A stretch of DNA of 64,000 bases from contig NZ_OMPS01000026.1 of assembly GCF_900313035.1 (NCBI RefSeq), positions 62,001 through 126,000 of the forward strand, written 5' to 3'. Below the pieces are notes generated by a model, which ran no database searches, was not told the origin of the DNA, and was given only the letters and a program-made list of their open reading frames with translations. The translations under genes and the position numbers were made by a program. Below are positions 62,778-64,000 of this stretch, piece after piece. The DNA is from Ruegeria sp. EL01. GTDB taxonomy: Bacteria; Pseudomonadota; Alphaproteobacteria; Rhodobacterales; Rhodobacteraceae. Position 1 is the first letter of the stretch, and each line of letters opens with the position of its first letter.

Positions 62778-63755
62778 ATGGAATTCCTGACCACAATCAA
62801 CGACATGTTGACCCAGAACCTGGGTGAATTCGGACCTCTGATCATCGTGGGCGTCCTGGGATTGGTCATGGTTCTTGTGGCTGTCTCACTGATGATGAGC
62901 CAGCCCGAGGATCCGCTGAAGAAACTGCAGCGATCAAACGCGGCCCCGAAAAAGCAGAAGAAATCAAAAAAAGACCAGCTTAGGAACTCGGGCCGCAACG
63001 AGCAGCTTGAGAAATTCGCGACCTTCCTTGAACCCAAAAACGAAGAAGAACTGTCCGCGATGCAGCTCAAGCTGCGTCAGGCGGGCTATCAATCGAAAGA
63101 TTCAGTTCGGTTCTTCCATTTCGCGCAGTTTGCGCTGGGCATTATCGGAATTGTAATCGGCGTTATGCTGGTGACAGTTTTCGCAAACGGGCAAGAGTTT
63201 ACGACCCAACAGACGCTCATCCGTGTGCTTCTGCCAGCAGGCGCCGGCTACATGTTGCCGAAATACTGGATCACCCGCCGCGTCGAAGAGCGGAAAGAAG
63301 CGATCACCTCCGGCTTTCCCGATACACTGGATCTGATGCTGGTCTGTGTAGAAGCGGGTCAATCTCTGGATCAGGCGATTGTACGGGTTGCGGGTGAGAT
63401 GAAGGCGTCCTACCCCGATATCGCGCAGGAATTCGAAGTCGTCGCCTACGAAATGAAAGCGGGTAAAGACAAAAACACGGTTCTTCGCGACTTTGGTACG
63501 CGATGCGGCGTGCAGGACGTCAACTCGTTTGTGACCGTCATGATCCAATCGGCAACTTTCGGTACATCGATCGCCGAAGCCCTGCGGGTTTACGCGGGTG
63601 AGATGCGCGACAAGCGCGTAATGCGGGCGGAAGAGGCCGCCAACAAGTTGCCAACCAAGATGACACTTGCCACAATGATGCTGACGGTGCCTCCGCTACT
63701 GGTCATTCTGGTCGGACCTTCCGCCAACGTCATTTCGGAGTTTGGGAGCAAGTGA
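62778..63755 (+). CDS. tadC: Tad inner-membrane platform protein TadC
   Basis: Second platform protein, 325 residues, T2SSF domain. After an N-terminal membrane helix (IIVGVLGLVMVLVAVSLMM) and a Lys-rich segment (PKKQKKSKKDQL) come two helices, then FPDTLDLMLVCVEAGQSLDQAIVRVAGEM near residues 180-210 and VNSFVTVMIQSATFGTSIAEALRVYAGEMR near residues 245-275. It ends with a membrane helix (LPTKMTLATMMLTVPPLLVILVG). It is 10 bases after tadB. Confidence 0.92.
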   Translation: MEFLTTINDMLTQNLGEFGPLIIVGVLGLVMVLVAVSLMMSQPEDPLKKLQRSNAAPKKQKKSKKDQLRNSGRNEQLEKFATFLEPKNEEELSAMQLKLRQAGYQSKDSVRFFHFAQFALGIIGIVIGVMLVTVFANGQEFTTQQTLIRVLLPAGAGYMLPKYWITRRVEERKEAITSGFPDTLDLMLVCVEAGQSLDQAIVRVAGEMKASYPDIAQEFEVVAYEMKAGKDKNTVLRDFGTRCGVQDVNSFVTVMIQSATFGTSIAEALRVYAGEMRDKRVMRAEEAANKLPTKMTLATMMLTVPPLLVILVGPSANVISEFGSK

Positions 63756-63762
63756 TAACCTG

Positions 63763-64000
63763 ATGAGACAACGACTCTGGCGCGCCCTCAGACGGGCTCG
63801 CCGTATGTTTCAGGCCACCTTGGTTTTTACCATGGTGGCTTCTTGCACAGAAGGCGACCTGGGCAAAGGCGTCGATGCCCCGGGAGTTGATCTCAAAGGC
63901 CAGTCCGCCGACAATATCACCGTGGGAAATCGCCTGATGGCGGCCGGGGAATACGAACTTGCGCTGGAGTCATTTACGCGTGCGGCACTGGACGAGGGCA
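63763..64000 (+). CDS. TadD-like lipoprotein, 3' end outside window
   Basis: A frame begins at ATG 63763, seven bases after the tadC stop, and is open to the window end (79 residues visible). After a basic N-terminus (MRQRLWRALRRARRMF) comes a hydrophobic stretch ending in a lipobox (VFTMVASC), then polar residues, then a helical NRLMAAGEYELALESFTRAAL that looks like the first TPR repeat. Position and features fit TadD, a TPR lipoprotein needed for secretin or pilin function. The product cannot be completed from this window. Confidence 0.8.
   Translation, partial: MRQRLWRALRRARRMFQATLVFTMVASCTEGDLGKGVDAPGVDLKGQSADNITVGNRLMAAGEYELALESFTRAALDEG

Overview
The window is a chromosomal segment of an alphaproteobacterium, most probably a marine Rhodobacteraceae of the Roseobacter group. 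Evidence for this is the cell-cycle regulator GcrA, an Entner-Doudoroff operon (zwf-edd-eda), an aa3-type cytochrome oxidase cluster ordered ctaC-ctaB-small gene-ctaG-ctaE, PtsP next to lysC, a Tad pilus locus with an OmpA-type lipoprotein in the cpaD position, and GC-rich coding sequence. I see no rRNA or tRNA gene, CRISPR array, prophage or insertion sequence. Species-level identity is inference.

Layout. Positions 1-7.9 kb: the end of an EamA transporter, an orphan ABC-2 permease, gcrA with a hairpin-bearing leader, a Nudix hydrolase, an unknown membrane protein, a DUF2235 hydrolase and an orphan CoxL-type molybdenum hydroxylase subunit, then a dienelactone hydrolase. 7.9-17.3 kb: valS with a large insertion, a BenE transporter, an enoyl-CoA hydratase/VOC pair, a strictosidine-synthase-like protein and two PLP aminotransferases. 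17.3-25 kb: zwf-edd-eda behind a perfect 6-4-6 palindrome, then lysC-ptsP. 25-39 kb: mixed small metabolic genes, including Nudix, EcsC, GNAT, SulP facing a sulfotransferase, mtnP and apt (adenine salvage from methylthioadenosine), a small ribbon-helix-helix-like gene, a broken fasciclin gene and a GlcD-type oxidase.

39-46 kb: an M16 peptidase, thrC and SURF1 share overlapping ends. Above them lies the cytochrome oxidase cluster, with an exact FNR-type box upstream of ctaC. 46-54.3 kb: tldD, dprA, topA, the two subunits of a 3-oxoacid CoA-transferase and a lytic transglycosylase. 54.6-64 kb: a Tad pilus locus (two Flp pilins, cpaB, cpaC, OmpA lipoprotein, cpaE, cpaF, tadB, tadC, tadD-like start) that runs off the window. 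The pilins, secretin, motor ATPases and inner-membrane platform together would build an adhesive type IVc pilus. No prepilin peptidase or TadE/F/G is seen here.

The most novel signals are non-coding: an 11-bp-phased direct repeat before flp1, flp2 and cpaE (degenerate before cpaB); a short element ending in CCAGATGAA that recurs at gene 3' ends; the palindrome before zwf; a terminator-like hairpin inside the gcrA leader; and inverted repeats before sulP, before cpaC and before the small RHH gene. No clearly new multi-gene system is evident.
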